Positions 34,101 through 42,765 of a stretch of DNA of 64,000 nucleotides are shown here, piece after piece. Source of the DNA: Candidatus Saccharimonadota bacterium (lineage in GTDB: Bacteria; Patescibacteriota; Saccharimonadia; Saccharimonadales; Saccharimonadaceae); NCBI GenBank assembly GCA_017619315.1, contig JAFZSN010000001.1, positions 79,979 to 143,978 on the forward strand. The letters are read 5' to 3'. The number at the start of each line of letters is the position of its first letter. Position 1 is the first letter of the stretch. The translations under genes were made by a program, and so were the position numbers. A model generated the notes under the pieces. That model saw nothing but the letters and a program-made list of their open reading frames with translations. It had not been told where the DNA came from and did no database searches.

Positions 34101-37100
34101 TATCCAGACTTAACGTCAGCAGTTATATCATAAGACGTACCCTGCTTCAACGTAATAGCGTCGCCATTTTCTACGACCAAAGTATCATCATTTTTATCAT
34201 TACGGAAGGTTAACTTCGATATATTCGAATCTAAATTAACGGTAGTAGTAACGTCTTCCGGCTCCGGAGCAATAAGTTGACTTGTAGCAGTGAGCAGAAC
34301 ATCATCTACGGGATTAAGTGTCATATAGTCAAGTAAACGATCATAACTAATATTCCCATTCCCGTCCGTTGTCCAGGAACCAAGTTCGTATCCGGTCTTA
34401 AAGTCAGCCTCGATCTTATATCTGAAGCCAGATCTGAGAGTTACGCTACCCCCAGAAGTCGTTATGGTGGTGTAGTTCACACTTACGCTATTGATGTGTT
34501 CATCGAAGTTAACAGTGATATTAACGTTTTTAATGAAATAATTTGGCACAAAAGTACCATATTGGTCCCAAGTGCCGGAACGCTTTGTGAAATTCGGATG
34601 ATTTGGATTAAGTGAATAATCCTCACTAGGACAAGGCCCCAAATGCCCTAGAGCAAACATGCAATCAAATCCAGTGCCCTGAACAACTTGATCCTTTTCA
34701 ACGGCCCGAATGTCCCAGTCGTTAATAACGGAGCCATCGGCATTTGTACCAATGCTTCTGAATATCGACCTCATATCCACCACTTTGCTAGTATTCCAAT
34801 TTGCGGCGCCGCCTATATCCGCGAGGGAATTCGCGCTGGAGAACATATAACTCATATTAGTCACATTACTAGTATCCCAGTTTATGGCCCCATCTATATT
34901 AGTGAGAGATTTGGCATATTCGAACATATAACTCATATTAGTCACATTACTAGTATCCCAGTTTATGGCCCCGTCTATATTAGTGAGGGAACTGGCATCA
35001 TAGAACATCTCATGCATACTAGTTACATTACTAGTATCCCAGTTGGCCGCCCCATCTATATTAGTGAGGGAACTGGCATCATAGAACATCTCGTACATGC
35101 TTGTCACATTACTAGTATCCCAGTTTATGGCCCCATCTATATTGGTGAGAGATTCGGCCCGATAGAACGTAATGCTCATACTTGTTACATTGCTAGTATC
35201 CCAGTTTATAGCCCCGTCTATATTGGTGAGAGATGTAGATTCTTGGAACATGCCATATATAGCAGTTACGCTACTAGTGTCCCAATTCGACAAAGCATCT
35301 ATGTCGGTGATACCCGTCATCGAGAACATGCCGCCCATATTAGTCACATTACCAGTATCCCAGTTGGCCGCCCCATCTATATTAGTGAGATCCCAGTCCG
35401 CACTAAACATTCCATACATGTTTGTTACGTTTTCGGTATTCCAATTCGCGGCACCATTTATATTTGTTATTCTGGTGTTGGAGAACATATCACTCATATC
35501 CGTCACATCGCCAGTATCCCAATCCACTAAGGCATCTATATCGGTTATATTGGTTATACCAAATAGGCCGCTCATATCTGTAACATTGCTAGTATCCCAG
35601 CCCGCCAGGGCATCTATATTGGAAAGACCAGTCGAGCTGAACAAGTTACTCATGTTCGTTACGCTATTAGTTTTCCAACTTGCTAAAGTAGCTATGTTCA
35701 CTAAGCCCAGATTATTGCTGAAGGCGTAGCTTGAGTCTGGGTTCATCACAATGTCTTTAGCGTCTGTATAGAAATACATGATGCCGGCACCATTAGTATC
35801 GTCAAAGAAGATGTATATTGGGTAAGTAGCATTTGGTATCGAGACGGTGTTGCCACTTGATGGGACGAAACCGGCCGGGAGAGCATCGGCCACACGGAGA
35901 TCTTTTATTTTGGATGACTCATCTTCGTAAGTCATACTTGTGCCTTCTGCGAGTGATTTCATTTTGGCGTTTAGTTCGGGGCCAGGAAGAAGCATGGTGG
36001 CTCCAGTTTTTCCTGCACTCGTAAGCGTAAGGTCGGCCGCACCAGTGATTGTATAGTCAGTAGATGAAGCGGTAGGGTCAGAAAGAGTGCCATTAGAAGT
36101 AGTAGACCAAGATCCAATTCTGTGCCCGGTCTCAAAAGTCGAGGCTAAGCTATAGACCGTGACACTATACAGAACAACAGTAGAAGTATAAGTGCCATCA
36201 TGGTTATCTGTGGCAGTATCCTTGGTGATGTGGTAGCTTGGGTAAGTATCATTGTCGATATCAATAGTAGCCACGTACTCGTCAAAGGTTACATTTACGT
36301 TGAAAGGAGTAGCCTCAACGAGAGTGAACGTAAGTGTAGAATCATCAGTAATGCTGATCGTGGTTGGGTTTTGACTTTGATCACCCAAGGTGACATTTGC
36401 CCCCGGGATCCAGCTTGACAGCCTGTTACCCGCGGCGAGATTTGCCGTCATAGTGTAAGTTGCCCCCTGTACCAAACTCACAACTGGGCTCCCAGGAGTA
36501 GCGGTCTCAGTGCCATAGACATCGTTTGCGAAGGTTACGCTCGTGGCATTCTGCGGAAAAGTAACGGCGAGATTGTTGTACTGGGTCGCACTGGAATCAT
36601 AAACACATCGCACGGCGAAGCCATCCCATTTATCGAAAGCTCTATTCTTTAATGTGACCTCATTACTCTTAAAGCCGGCGCGGTAGGCAGTGGCGTTGTC
36701 TTTAGCGGTGGCGGAAGAAATACGACCGTTAGCGTAGCCACTGGTTCTTTTGTTGTTATTATAGTCGCCGGACCAAATAAAGTTCACCGGGTAATTTCTG
36801 AGGCCGGTATCGTCAGCGGTTTTTCCGCCATTCACTGCGATATTCAGTTTATCATAATCGCCGGAAGAGTTGCCGGAAGGAAGACGCCATTTTCTCGGAC
36901 AAATATCCCCGCCTACGGTACCATTATGGTTTGGTCCGCCAGATGAAGTTGTATCATAAACGCCATTCCCGGCGGTAGCAGTATACCAGTTGTAATAAAC
37001 GCCATAGGAATACCAAGCGACATTGTTGGCCGCAGTGCTTTCGTCTTGGGCTAGGGAACGATCTAAGCTATTCGAGTTATATTGGATTTGATTTATGCAA

Positions 37101-38824
37101 TCTCTAGTGCTAGCTTTACACATAGTATTAGTAGATAAGGAGTACGGATTGCCACTACCGTCGTCCGTAGTAGACTCAGTTATAAAGGTAGAAGTTGGAT
37201 TATGGGTGTTGTCCGCGGAGATGGTAGAAAGCCCCGGATCTAGCCTCAAGTTTTCCATTGTCCAGCAATTGCCATCCGCAAGCTTCGTTACAGTATAGAC
37301 GTTATTGTCGCGAGTGTCTGTCAATGCGACGACCTGGTTTTCTGCCAAGGTGCCGCAGTTTCCCCAAGTTTGGAGATCGCCAGATGATTTAACCCATTTA
37401 GCGTAGAGCTGTAAGCCAGAAGAGGATAAATCATTTATAGAGATAGTGGCATTAGGGCCATAGGGTGTAGCATTCGCATCCGTAACCCAACCAGCAAAAC
37501 CATAACCGGATCTAGAATAGTTAGATGGGATTAGAGTCACGTTACTACCAGTGGCGTCCTGGTTGCTCATAGTCCCGCGGCCGCCATCTAATACGTCTGC
37601 ACCATTGTCGTCGTAGCAGACTTTATTGGCTGGGCAAGATGATATTTGTTGGAACACTGGATAAAGAGTCTTGGTGGTAACCGGACCAGTACTAGCCATC
37701 GTAATAGTATCGCCCGAAACATAATCTACGCTTGCACCATGGCCACTGCCATCGTTAGTCTCGCTCCAGCCAAGAAGAGCGTAACCATAATAAATAGGGG
37801 CTTGATTCGTAATGATAAAACTTTGGGTGGCATTGTGGCTAATTGCGGTCTGACTGCCCGGAGCATCAGTGCCGCCATTGGCGTCATAGATCAAATTATA
37901 AGTTAGTGCACCATTCTCCCAAATAGCATACAACGTAACATTGCCAATCAGTTCGCCTTCGCCGGTGCCGATATGGATGACGGCTCCAGCCGGGAATGAA
38001 CCGCCGGAACCATTCGGGTTAGTGTTCCATTCTTTAAAAATGTACCCAGCACGTTCAGGGCGTTTACTGGAAAGAGTAAGAGTATTGTTCAAAGGATCAA
38101 AAACATTTTCCGACGCGGTCGGCAAGTTGGTGACCTCATCGCTACCAGCGTTTTTGTCAAAGACTACGGTTAAGTCCGAATTACATGCTGGACTGGTTAT
38201 TGCGGTATATACCAATACCCCAGGAGTACCTGGGGTATTAGGGTCGTCTATGAGGGTATAGTTGCCTGCAAAGTTGCTGGATGAGGCATTCACCCCATAA
38301 TAAATACTAAATCTATCATCGATATCGGTTTCCGATTGCGTAGACTCGGGGGTTTTTATGGAGACGGGAGATGAACTATTTGGGACCGCACTGAATGGGT
38401 CATTGATGGTGGGCGGCGCATATTCACTTGCCCCCGGTCTCAATACGGCCAGGGAATAACCCCAAGTATTTGAAGCAAGGCTAAGAGGTGTACTTCCATT
38501 ACTGGGCGCAAAATAACCGCTAGCGGCAGTAGAAGCATCGCCATTAAGGTATAGACCATTATTATTTACGCTTGTACTAAGAGTAAGGGTATAACCTGCA
38601 TGGCAGGTGGTAATAATCTCAACCTCACTACTACCGATGGCGCTTTCGCCGCCGTGGGCGAGAAGATTGACCGAGGTTGACGTTGAGATAGAGATACTGT
38701 CATCAGCGAAGGCGGCGTTAGAAACAAAAGACATCAACAAAAATGACAGCATTGTTGTACCTGCGAAAAACAACAAGTTGCGCAGCAACGCGAAACACAC
38801 CTTTCGTGCCTGTATGACCTCCAT
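31121..38824 (-). CDS. Giant cell-surface protein with BspA-like (DUF285) repeats
   Basis: A 2567-residue protein. It has a signal peptide (LLRNLLFFAGTTMLSFLLMSFVSNAAFA), InlB/Listeria-Bacteroides-type repeats (about 210-480: FDKNAGSDEV..YIFKEWNTNPNGSGG), a FIB_SUCC-like domain (about 485-760: NCWTMENLRLDPG, ICPRKWRLPSG, FAVRCVYD), beta modules of the type VTFDEYVATIDI..FETGHRIGSWSTT, a first array of about 27-residue DUF285 repeats (LTNIDGAINWDTSNVTSMxxMF), more beta modules, a second array, a Ser/Thr/Glu stalk, and a C-terminal helix (AIGLVLAVATGAAVASGTAFLLLA) with basic tail. No LPXTG is present. It is probably a long adhesin. The start is leaderless (see promoter). Confidence 0.9.
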   Translation of the reverse strand: MEVIQARKVCFALLRNLLFFAGTTMLSFLLMSFVSNAAFADDSISISTSTSVNLLAHGGESAIGSSEVEIITTCHAGYTLTLSTSVNNNGLYLNGDASTAASGYFAPSNGSTPLSLASNTWGYSLAVLRPGASEYAPPTINDPFSAVPNSSSPVSIKTPESTQSETDIDDRFSIYYGVNASSSNFAGNYTLIDDPNTPGTPGVLVYTAITSPACNSDLTVVFDKNAGSDEVTNLPTASENVFDPLNNTLTLSSKRPERAGYIFKEWNTNPNGSGGSFPAGAVIHIGTGEGELIGNVTLYAIWENGALTYNLIYDANGGTDAPGSQTAISHNATQSFIITNQAPIYYGYALLGWSETNDGSGHGASVDYVSGDTITMASTGPVTTKTLYPVFQQISSCPANKVCYDDNGADVLDGGRGTMSNQDATGSNVTLIPSNYSRSGYGFAGWVTDANATPYGPNATISINDLSSSGLQLYAKWVKSSGDLQTWGNCGTLAENQVVALTDTRDNNVYTVTKLADGNCWTMENLRLDPGLSTISADNTHNPTSTFITESTTDDGSGNPYSLSTNTMCKASTRDCINQIQYNSNSLDRSLAQDESTAANNVAWYSYGVYYNWYTATAGNGVYDTTSSGGPNHNGTVGGDICPRKWRLPSGNSSGDYDKLNIAVNGGKTADDTGLRNYPVNFIWSGDYNNNKRTSGYANGRISSATAKDNATAYRAGFKSNEVTLKNRAFDKWDGFAVRCVYDSSATQYNNLAVTFPQNATSVTFANDVYGTETATPGSPVVSLVQGATYTMTANLAAGNRLSSWIPGANVTLGDQSQNPTTISITDDSTLTFTLVEATPFNVNVTFDEYVATIDIDNDTYPSYHITKDTATDNHDGTYTSTVVLYSVTVYSLASTFETGHRIGSWSTTSNGTLSDPTASSTDYTITGAADLTLTSAGKTGATMLLPGPELNAKMKSLAEGTSMTYEDESSKIKDLRVADALPAGFVPSSGNTVSIPNATYPIYIFFDDTNGAGIMYFYTDAKDIVMNPDSSYAFSNNLGLVNIATLASWKTNSVTNMSNLFSSTGLSNIDALAGWDTSNVTDMSGLFGITNITDIDALVDWDTGDVTDMSDMFSNTRITNINGAANWNTENVTNMYGMFSADWDLTNIDGAANWDTGNVTNMGGMFSMTGITDIDALSNWDTSSVTAIYGMFQESTSLTNIDGAINWDTSNVTSMSITFYRAESLTNIDGAINWDTSNVTSMYEMFYDASSLTNIDGAANWDTSNVTSMHEMFYDASSLTNIDGAINWDTSNVTNMSYMFEYAKSLTNIDGAINWDTSNVTNMSYMFSSANSLADIGGAANWNTSKVVDMRSIFRSIGTNADGSVINDWDIRAVEKDQVVQGTGFDCMFALGHLGPCPSEDYSLNPNHPNFTKRSGTWDQYGTFVPNYFIKNVNITVNFDEHINSVSVNYTTITTSGGSVTLRSGFRYKIEADFKTGYELGSWTTDGNGNISYDRLLDYMTLNPVDDVLLTATSQLIAPEPEDVTTTVNLDSNISKLTFRNDKNDDTLVVENGDAITLKQGTSYDITADVKSGYEITSWAAVGGTLSNNAGMHNNFTPTSDSTLTVTSAVAVATHTVTVNMDPNVSYVIFSNPNWPTRVAIRDGFEADLRDNTEYTVTAFFNDKSYGVSSWSTTVGGTLDSTVINPTTYAVTGNATLSVTSTNSNHDVTVSLGSHVSSVKFYNEQYGSQEVTTDNTVVSLKHGAVYDITAAFEVGYEFASWATDPNGIIANPYINPSTYAAIDDSSLVVASQAIPTYTATVIFDEYVSSIDINSSNYPNQHITKATATDNHDGTYTGTASLRRDEVYTLVSSFEPGYKIDTWTTTQNGILGAATNYTTTYVVVGNTTLTLTSLENINTTTLIPGQELNAKLKTLAEGMDVEYDYVSYKIKAFRMADQLPDDFTPSSANTVSTIDSDVPTYIFFDDLDDENIMYFYTEAGRIYMNEDSSYSFYANVYTTDISAIADWDTRNVVNMSSALSAISAPDISVVANWNTSSVTDMSNMFSASWSLANLNALSGWNTNNVVNMSGAFSNTGLTDISALANWNVDNVTDMSDMFAGSYRLNDFSAITSWNTSGVTDMSGMFAATDITDVDDLSGWNTSSATDMSGMFSNTQSLTDLSGIANWNTGNVTDMSNMFYNTGVTALNSLAGWSTGSVTNISGMFSSNYSLTDISALSSWNTGSIVNMSNLFASSYHISDISAVAGWNTSSVTDMSGAFRAIGNSGVVDITPLTGWNTSSVTNMNNLFHYTYLDDLSPIANWNTGNVTDMSYMFRNTFIADLSVPAGWNISSVTNMSHMFDSTAIVDVNALSVWNTSNVTDMSGMFEDDNYLEDISGIANWNTGNVTNMQSMFAWDWFITNPSAINNWDINSVVATAGASSIDNNNFFMMFAYTQSHPNFTRRAGTWDSNGTFIPSNTVVAPASETSQTTSASSSAAPLSTSSRATQLATPSTAGSEEQSESTEKSDSDSGDTRHNPQGTYQAEEISDNDDNAIGLVLAVATGAAVASGTAFLLLARRGRDDDEEEQK

Positions 38825-38860
38825 ACATATAATAATAAACTGTGCTTATGCTTTTGTCAA
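38822..38860 (-). promoter_or_regulatory. Promoter of the giant surface protein
   Basis: On the minus strand TTGACA (38860-38855), 17-base spacer, TATTAT (38837-38832), ending 7 bases before the ATG (38824). GGAGG lies just inside the gene rather than upstream, so initiation on a leaderless message is likely. Confidence 0.75.
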
Positions 38861-38946
38861 CAAAAAACCCTTTTTTCTGGTATTTTTACCCCAGTTTTCT
38901 TAGCGTCTAGCATTATCCTTGGAGATGTGGTATAATTACTGTCAAT

Positions 38947-39023
38947 GGGTTGTTAGCTCAGTTGGCTAGAGCGTCTCGTTTACACCGAGAAGGTCGGGGG
39001 TTCGAGCCCCTCACAACCCACCA
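38947..39023 (+). tRNA. tRNA-Val (TAC)
   Basis: A 77-nt tRNA with GGGTTGT/ACAACCC acceptor, anticodon stem TCTCG/CGAGA, loop TTTACAC with anticodon TAC, T arm GGGGGTTCGAGCCCC and encoded CCA. TGG-TATAAT (38931-38936) is its promoter. Confidence 0.97.
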
Positions 39024-39065
39024 GTATAAAAAAATAAACTCCGAAGGAGTTTAATTTTTTATACT
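39023..39065 (+). terminator. Long hairpin directly after tRNA-Val CCA
   Basis: AGTATAAAAAAAT-AAACTCC, 3-base loop, GGAGTTT-AATTTTTTATACT. It has the same arrangement as the hairpins after tRNA-Asp and tRNA-Thr. Confidence 0.7.
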
Positions 39066-39092
39066 GATAGCGTAGCTAGGCTTGCTCCGTAA

Positions 39093-39150
39093 GGGGGTTC
39101 GAATCGAGCGAGCCCCAGCGAGCGAGATCCCTGCCCCTCACAACCCACCA
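39093..39150 (+). repeat. Split second copy of the tRNA-Val 3' end
   Basis: GGGGGTTCGA (39093-39102) repeats the T-arm start of tRNA-Val (38996-39005), and GCCCCTCACAACCCACCA (39133-39150) repeats its last 18 bases exactly (39006-39023). In the tRNA these two pieces are adjacent; in the copy a 30-base insert separates them. Such copies of tRNA 3' ends are often left by integration at tRNA genes. Confidence 0.75.
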
Positions 39151-39215
39151 TTCGGGTTATGAAATAATATTAACTATTTCGTAATCTGTTAGTGTCTATT
39201 AAATCTCTTGATAAA

Positions 39216-40088
39216 TTATTCTTGAGATTTATTATATGCACCTCTGTGGAGAATAACAATTGGTATACCAAAATGTACTGCATGATGTTTTTGTGCATCA
39301 GTTAAATCATCGACAGTCTCGACAAAATTAGGACAATATATAAAGCTTGGGAATAATGAATGTCCATTGTCCTCTTCATAACGATTGAAAGCCACCTCAT
39401 TAGCCCCGTCTGACTCTTCTATTTCATCTATGGTCTGTATCGTTCTTACATCTGCTTCATCTTCGATGGCGCTAGTCCAGCCTTGATGTACACCCATGTC
39501 TCCGCGACCAGCTTTTATAATTCCACGATGACCTATATTCGAAAATCCATAGTAGATAGCCCTCTCGCTATCACCCCAATGCCCATCAGGGACTTTGTTG
39601 GATACGAGTGAGCTAGAAATGTTATTTGCTGAACTAGTTTTAGCGAGTCCATTACTAATATTATGTGGATTGTTCTCTGGAGCGATAGTCTCCCAGTTAC
39701 TAGGGTTATCTCTGATTCCTTTACTTTTCTTATAGGCTTCAGGGTAGATAATTTTATCCGCTTTGCTTCCTCGATAGTCTATACAATGGACTAAAGCTAA
39801 AAACTCATGCCCGGTGAGATGGTAAACCTTGATCTTTGTCCCCTCAAATTCTATTTCTTCTTCAGATATACCATCCTCTTCAGAAGCGACCCATTCGGCA
39901 AATTGTTCTGGTCCAGTTGCGCGTTCATTAAAATCCATTCGGAAAGCCTCTGATGCTGCTCTATAACTATCTATGGCCTCTTTTTTCTTCACCTTTTTAT
40001 CTTCTACCTCATCAGCCCAATTGGCAAGCGAATCCCATTCGCTATTGTTTTCCTCACTATTATTACTGACCAATTCGAGGTTTTTCAT
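39216..40088 (-). CDS. Hypothetical protein of unknown family
   Basis: The start at 40088 follows TGC-TATAAT (40100-40095) by 6 bases, so it looks leaderless; the longer frame has no better start. It has 290 residues, an acidic N-terminus (NNSEENNSEWDSLANWADEVEDKK), then EFEGTKIKVYHLTGHEFLALVHCIDYRGS, IYPEAYKKSKGI, ERAIYYGFSNIGHRGIIKAGRGDMGVH and DAQKHHAVHFGIPIVILHRGAY. There is no signal or membrane segment. The mix of conserved-looking His, Arg, Tyr and Gly blocks suggests an enzyme or toxin-like fold, but I do not recognise it. It sits beside the tRNA-Val repeat, so acquisition is possible. Confidence 0.6.
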   Translation of the reverse strand: MKNLELVSNNSEENNSEWDSLANWADEVEDKKVKKKEAIDSYRAASEAFRMDFNERATGPEQFAEWVASEEDGISEEEIEFEGTKIKVYHLTGHEFLALVHCIDYRGSKADKIIYPEAYKKSKGIRDNPSNWETIAPENNPHNISNGLAKTSSANNISSSLVSNKVPDGHWGDSERAIYYGFSNIGHRGIIKAGRGDMGVHQGWTSAIEDEADVRTIQTIDEIEESDGANEVAFNRYEEDNGHSLFPSFIYCPNFVETVDDLTDAQKHHAVHFGIPIVILHRGAYNKSQE

Positions 40089-40197
40089 ATCTATATTATA
40101 GCACGGAGCTTTCTTTAGTCTTTCCTGTATATCTTTCTCGTATTCTGTTAATACCTGGCGAATTTTGCCCCACCCCTGTAAGTAATGGACTTTTTTT

Positions 40198-40227
40198 GGA
40201 GATATGAGACATATGTCCCATATCTCC
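40198..40227. promoter_or_regulatory. 30-bp palindrome between divergent genes
   Basis: Arms GGAGATATG/CATATCTCC flank an inner GACATATGTC, with a single mismatched pair over 30 bp. It lies about 100 bp upstream of the minus-strand gene and 70 bp upstream of the plus-strand gene, a typical operator position. There is no U-tract. Confidence 0.5.
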
Positions 40228-40294
40228 AAATTTCATTTTTTCGGGACGGCCGAACGATGTTAAAATCGACCAGAGCGGAGGAGAAAGGAATCAA

Positions 40295-40957
40295 ATGTTA
40301 AAAATAGTAGTTTATGATAGTGGGTATGGCGGGGAAGTTTTTGCCGATAGGTTAGAGGAAGAACTGCCGACCATTGATGTTATTAGGGTGATTGACTGGC
40401 GTCACGCCGAGAAAATCCAGGCGAATGCCAAAGATGCGAGGAAATATGCAGAGAAAGCCTTATCACCATATATTAATAAGGTAGACTTAATCATTTTCGC
40501 GAATCATCTACTCACTATCACTAGCCTTAAGTACTTCATTCAAAAATATAAGGACCAGAGGTTTACTGGTCTACAACTTGAACACCCTTGTGCTTTTATT
40601 GAGCGAGACATGCTAGCTCTCACCACTAGGGCTGTATTCAAAACTATAAAATATCACAGCTTCATTCATCAATTAAAGATGAACACCAAGACTCTTGTCT
40701 TAGAATCCTGGCCGATCAAAATCGATGACGGGGAATTGTCTCCTACTGAAATCAAAGATAAAATGCAAAGAGACGTCATCAACTACAATTTTCACCCTTG
40801 CGGTATCATTATAGCTTGTTCGCAATTCAGTGACATTGTTCCAGAATTGAAACATATATTCGGTAGGAACATCAAGATCTATGATGGGTATCGCGACGCG
40901 ATTAGTAGTGTTTATAAATTACTCCACCTAAAAGGCTATGCCGGGAGAAAGAGATAA
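40295..40957 (+). CDS. Aspartate/glutamate racemase-like protein missing catalytic residues
   Basis: A 220-residue protein with GGAGGAGAAAGG upstream. The start KIVVYDSGYGGEVFADRLEEELP matches the MurI opening (DSGxGG). The first catalytic Cys segment (usually CNTAS) reads ANHLLTITS, and the second (usually GCTHYPLL) reads ACSQFSDIV, so one Cys and the partner His are lost. Racemisation of glutamate by the two-base mechanism seems unlikely; a single-Cys activity or a regulatory role is possible. Confidence 0.65.
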   Translation: MLKIVVYDSGYGGEVFADRLEEELPTIDVIRVIDWRHAEKIQANAKDARKYAEKALSPYINKVDLIIFANHLLTITSLKYFIQKYKDQRFTGLQLEHPCAFIERDMLALTTRAVFKTIKYHSFIHQLKMNTKTLVLESWPIKIDDGELSPTEIKDKMQRDVINYNFHPCGIIIACSQFSDIVPELKHIFGRNIKIYDGYRDAISSVYKLLHLKGYAGRKR

Positions 40958-41025
40958 TAACGGCTAACCTCAAATTTTTCTAGCCCCGTTGTGGTATAAT
41001 AGTATGTGAACTAAACGGAGTTAAC

Positions 41026-42765
41026 ATGAACAAACAAGAAGCAATGCGACATACTTTGAGCCACGTCTTAGCTGCCGCCGTTAAGGAGTTATACCCAAAT
41101 GTCAAATTTGGCATCGGTCCAGCTATTGATAATGGTTTCTACTACGACATAGATTTTGGTGATGCTAAGGTTAGCGACACCGATCTCGGCAAGATTGAAA
41201 AGAAAATGCGTGGTATCATCCAGCGCAAACTCAAGATGACAAAACGCGAAGCTACTAAGTCTGAGGCTCTAGATTGGGCTCGCGATAATAAACAAGATTA
41301 CAAAATTGAATTAATCGAAGAGCTCCCAGAGAAGGAAACAATCACTTTCTACGATATGGGTGATTTGTTTACCGATCTCTGCAAAGGTCCTCATGTCAAA
41401 GATTTATCCGAGACAGGTCCATTCAAATTGATCCGCGTTGCTGGCGCTTACTGGCGCGGCGACGAGAAACGCCCGATGTTAACCCGTATTTATGGCGTTG
41501 CTTTTGAGACAGAAGATGAGTTGAACAAATATTTAGAACAGCAAGAAGAGGCTAAGAAGCGTGATCACCGCAAACTCGGCAAGGAACTAGATCTGTTTTG
41601 CTTCTCAGACCTAGTCGGCTCCGGTTTACCGCTATTCACCCCGCGCGGAACTGTTCTCCGAGACCTAATTAATGAATTTACTCAGAGTTATCGTCTCAAA
41701 AATGGATACGAGAAAGTCTGCATCCCACATATTGCAAACGTGGATCTCTACAAGGCTTCGGGTCATTATGAAAAATTCCCAGAAATGCTCCAGTTCGTTT
41801 CTCAAGAGTCTGGAGATCATCTAGCGATCAAGCCAGTGTCTTGCCCTCACCATGCACAGATCTTTGCTGGTTCACCGCGTTCTTATAAGGACCTTCCGAT
41901 TAAATATCTAGAGACTACCATGGTCTACCGCGATGAACGTAAAGGCGAGCTCGGCGGTCTTTCTCGTGTGCGCGCTATCACTCAGGATGATTCACACGTG
42001 TTCTGTACCGAAGACCAAATCGGTGATATCTTTGGCGAGCTCATCGAATCCGCAAAGGATCTTTACAAGGTAATCGACATGAAGCTTCGTCTCCGTCTCT
42101 CTTTCCGCGACGACGGCGATGGCTACATTGGTACCCCAGAAATGTGGAAGAAAGCCGAGAGTGCCATCAAAGACATGGCAGAGAAGTACAAAATGGATTA
42201 CTTCATCGGTGAAGGAGAAGCCGCTATGTATGGCCCGAAGATGGACTTCATGGCCGTGGATGCATTGGGTCGCGAATGGCAGCTTGCTACCGTGCAGCTA
42301 GACTACGCGATGCCTACCCGCTTCCATCTAGAGTACACCGACGTTGATGGCTCCAAGAAGACCCCTGTCATGATCCACTGCGCCCTGCTTGGCTCTATCG
42401 AGAGATTCCTCAGTATTTATATTGAGCATACCGCCGGTTGGTTCCCAATGTGGTGCGCTCCTGAGAACGTCCGTATTCTCACCGTCAATAATCAGGTAAC
42501 CGATTACGTTAAGAGAATTAAAGATGTCCTAGATACCGTAGTTCTGAATGAACCTATCAAGAACAACAAGCTACGCGTAACCATAGATGACTCCGCCGAC
42601 TCTCTCGGCAAGAAGATTCGTCGCGCTACCGAGATGAAGATCCCATGCGTAATCATTGTCGGTCCGAAAGACGCCGAAGAGGAAATCGTCTCCATTCGCC
42701 TTCGCGACAAAGAAGAAAAGGTTAAATTGAAAGACCTCGCCAAGTTCCTAGGAAAACTGAGTTAA
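41026..42765 (+). CDS. thrS: Threonyl-tRNA synthetase, no TGS domain
   Basis: Class II synthetase, 579 residues against about 640. It begins directly with the editing-domain part (MRHTLSHVLAAAVKELYP), so the N-terminal TGS domain is absent. Zinc ligands are Cys in PVSCPHHAQIF, His in DDSHVFCT and His in VMIHCALLGS. Motif 2 (MVYRDERKGELGGLSRVRAITQDD) and motif 3 (GSIERFLSIYIEH) are present. The usual HRA before motif 3 is HCA. The anticodon domain ends the protein. TGG-TATAAT and a GGAG site precede it. It overlaps miaA by one base. Confidence 0.95.
   Translation: MNKQEAMRHTLSHVLAAAVKELYPNVKFGIGPAIDNGFYYDIDFGDAKVSDTDLGKIEKKMRGIIQRKLKMTKREATKSEALDWARDNKQDYKIELIEELPEKETITFYDMGDLFTDLCKGPHVKDLSETGPFKLIRVAGAYWRGDEKRPMLTRIYGVAFETEDELNKYLEQQEEAKKRDHRKLGKELDLFCFSDLVGSGLPLFTPRGTVLRDLINEFTQSYRLKNGYEKVCIPHIANVDLYKASGHYEKFPEMLQFVSQESGDHLAIKPVSCPHHAQIFAGSPRSYKDLPIKYLETTMVYRDERKGELGGLSRVRAITQDDSHVFCTEDQIGDIFGELIESAKDLYKVIDMKLRLRLSFRDDGDGYIGTPEMWKKAESAIKDMAEKYKMDYFIGEGEAAMYGPKMDFMAVDALGREWQLATVQLDYAMPTRFHLEYTDVDGSKKTPVMIHCALLGSIERFLSIYIEHTAGWFPMWCAPENVRILTVNNQVTDYVKRIKDVLDTVVLNEPIKNNKLRVTIDDSADSLGKKIRRATEMKIPCVIIVGPKDAEEEIVSIRLRDKEEKVKLKDLAKFLGKLS

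Noticed and set aside
31961-35729. Long plus-strand ORFs (for example 31961-32665, 34688-35530) opposite the giant surface protein
   Set aside because: They mirror the DUF285 repeats in antisense, have repetitive low-sense sequence and no ribosome sites.
39067-39150. A second tRNA gene downstream of tRNA-Val
   Set aside because: Only the T-arm start and acceptor end are present, split by 30 bases; there is no anticodon arm.
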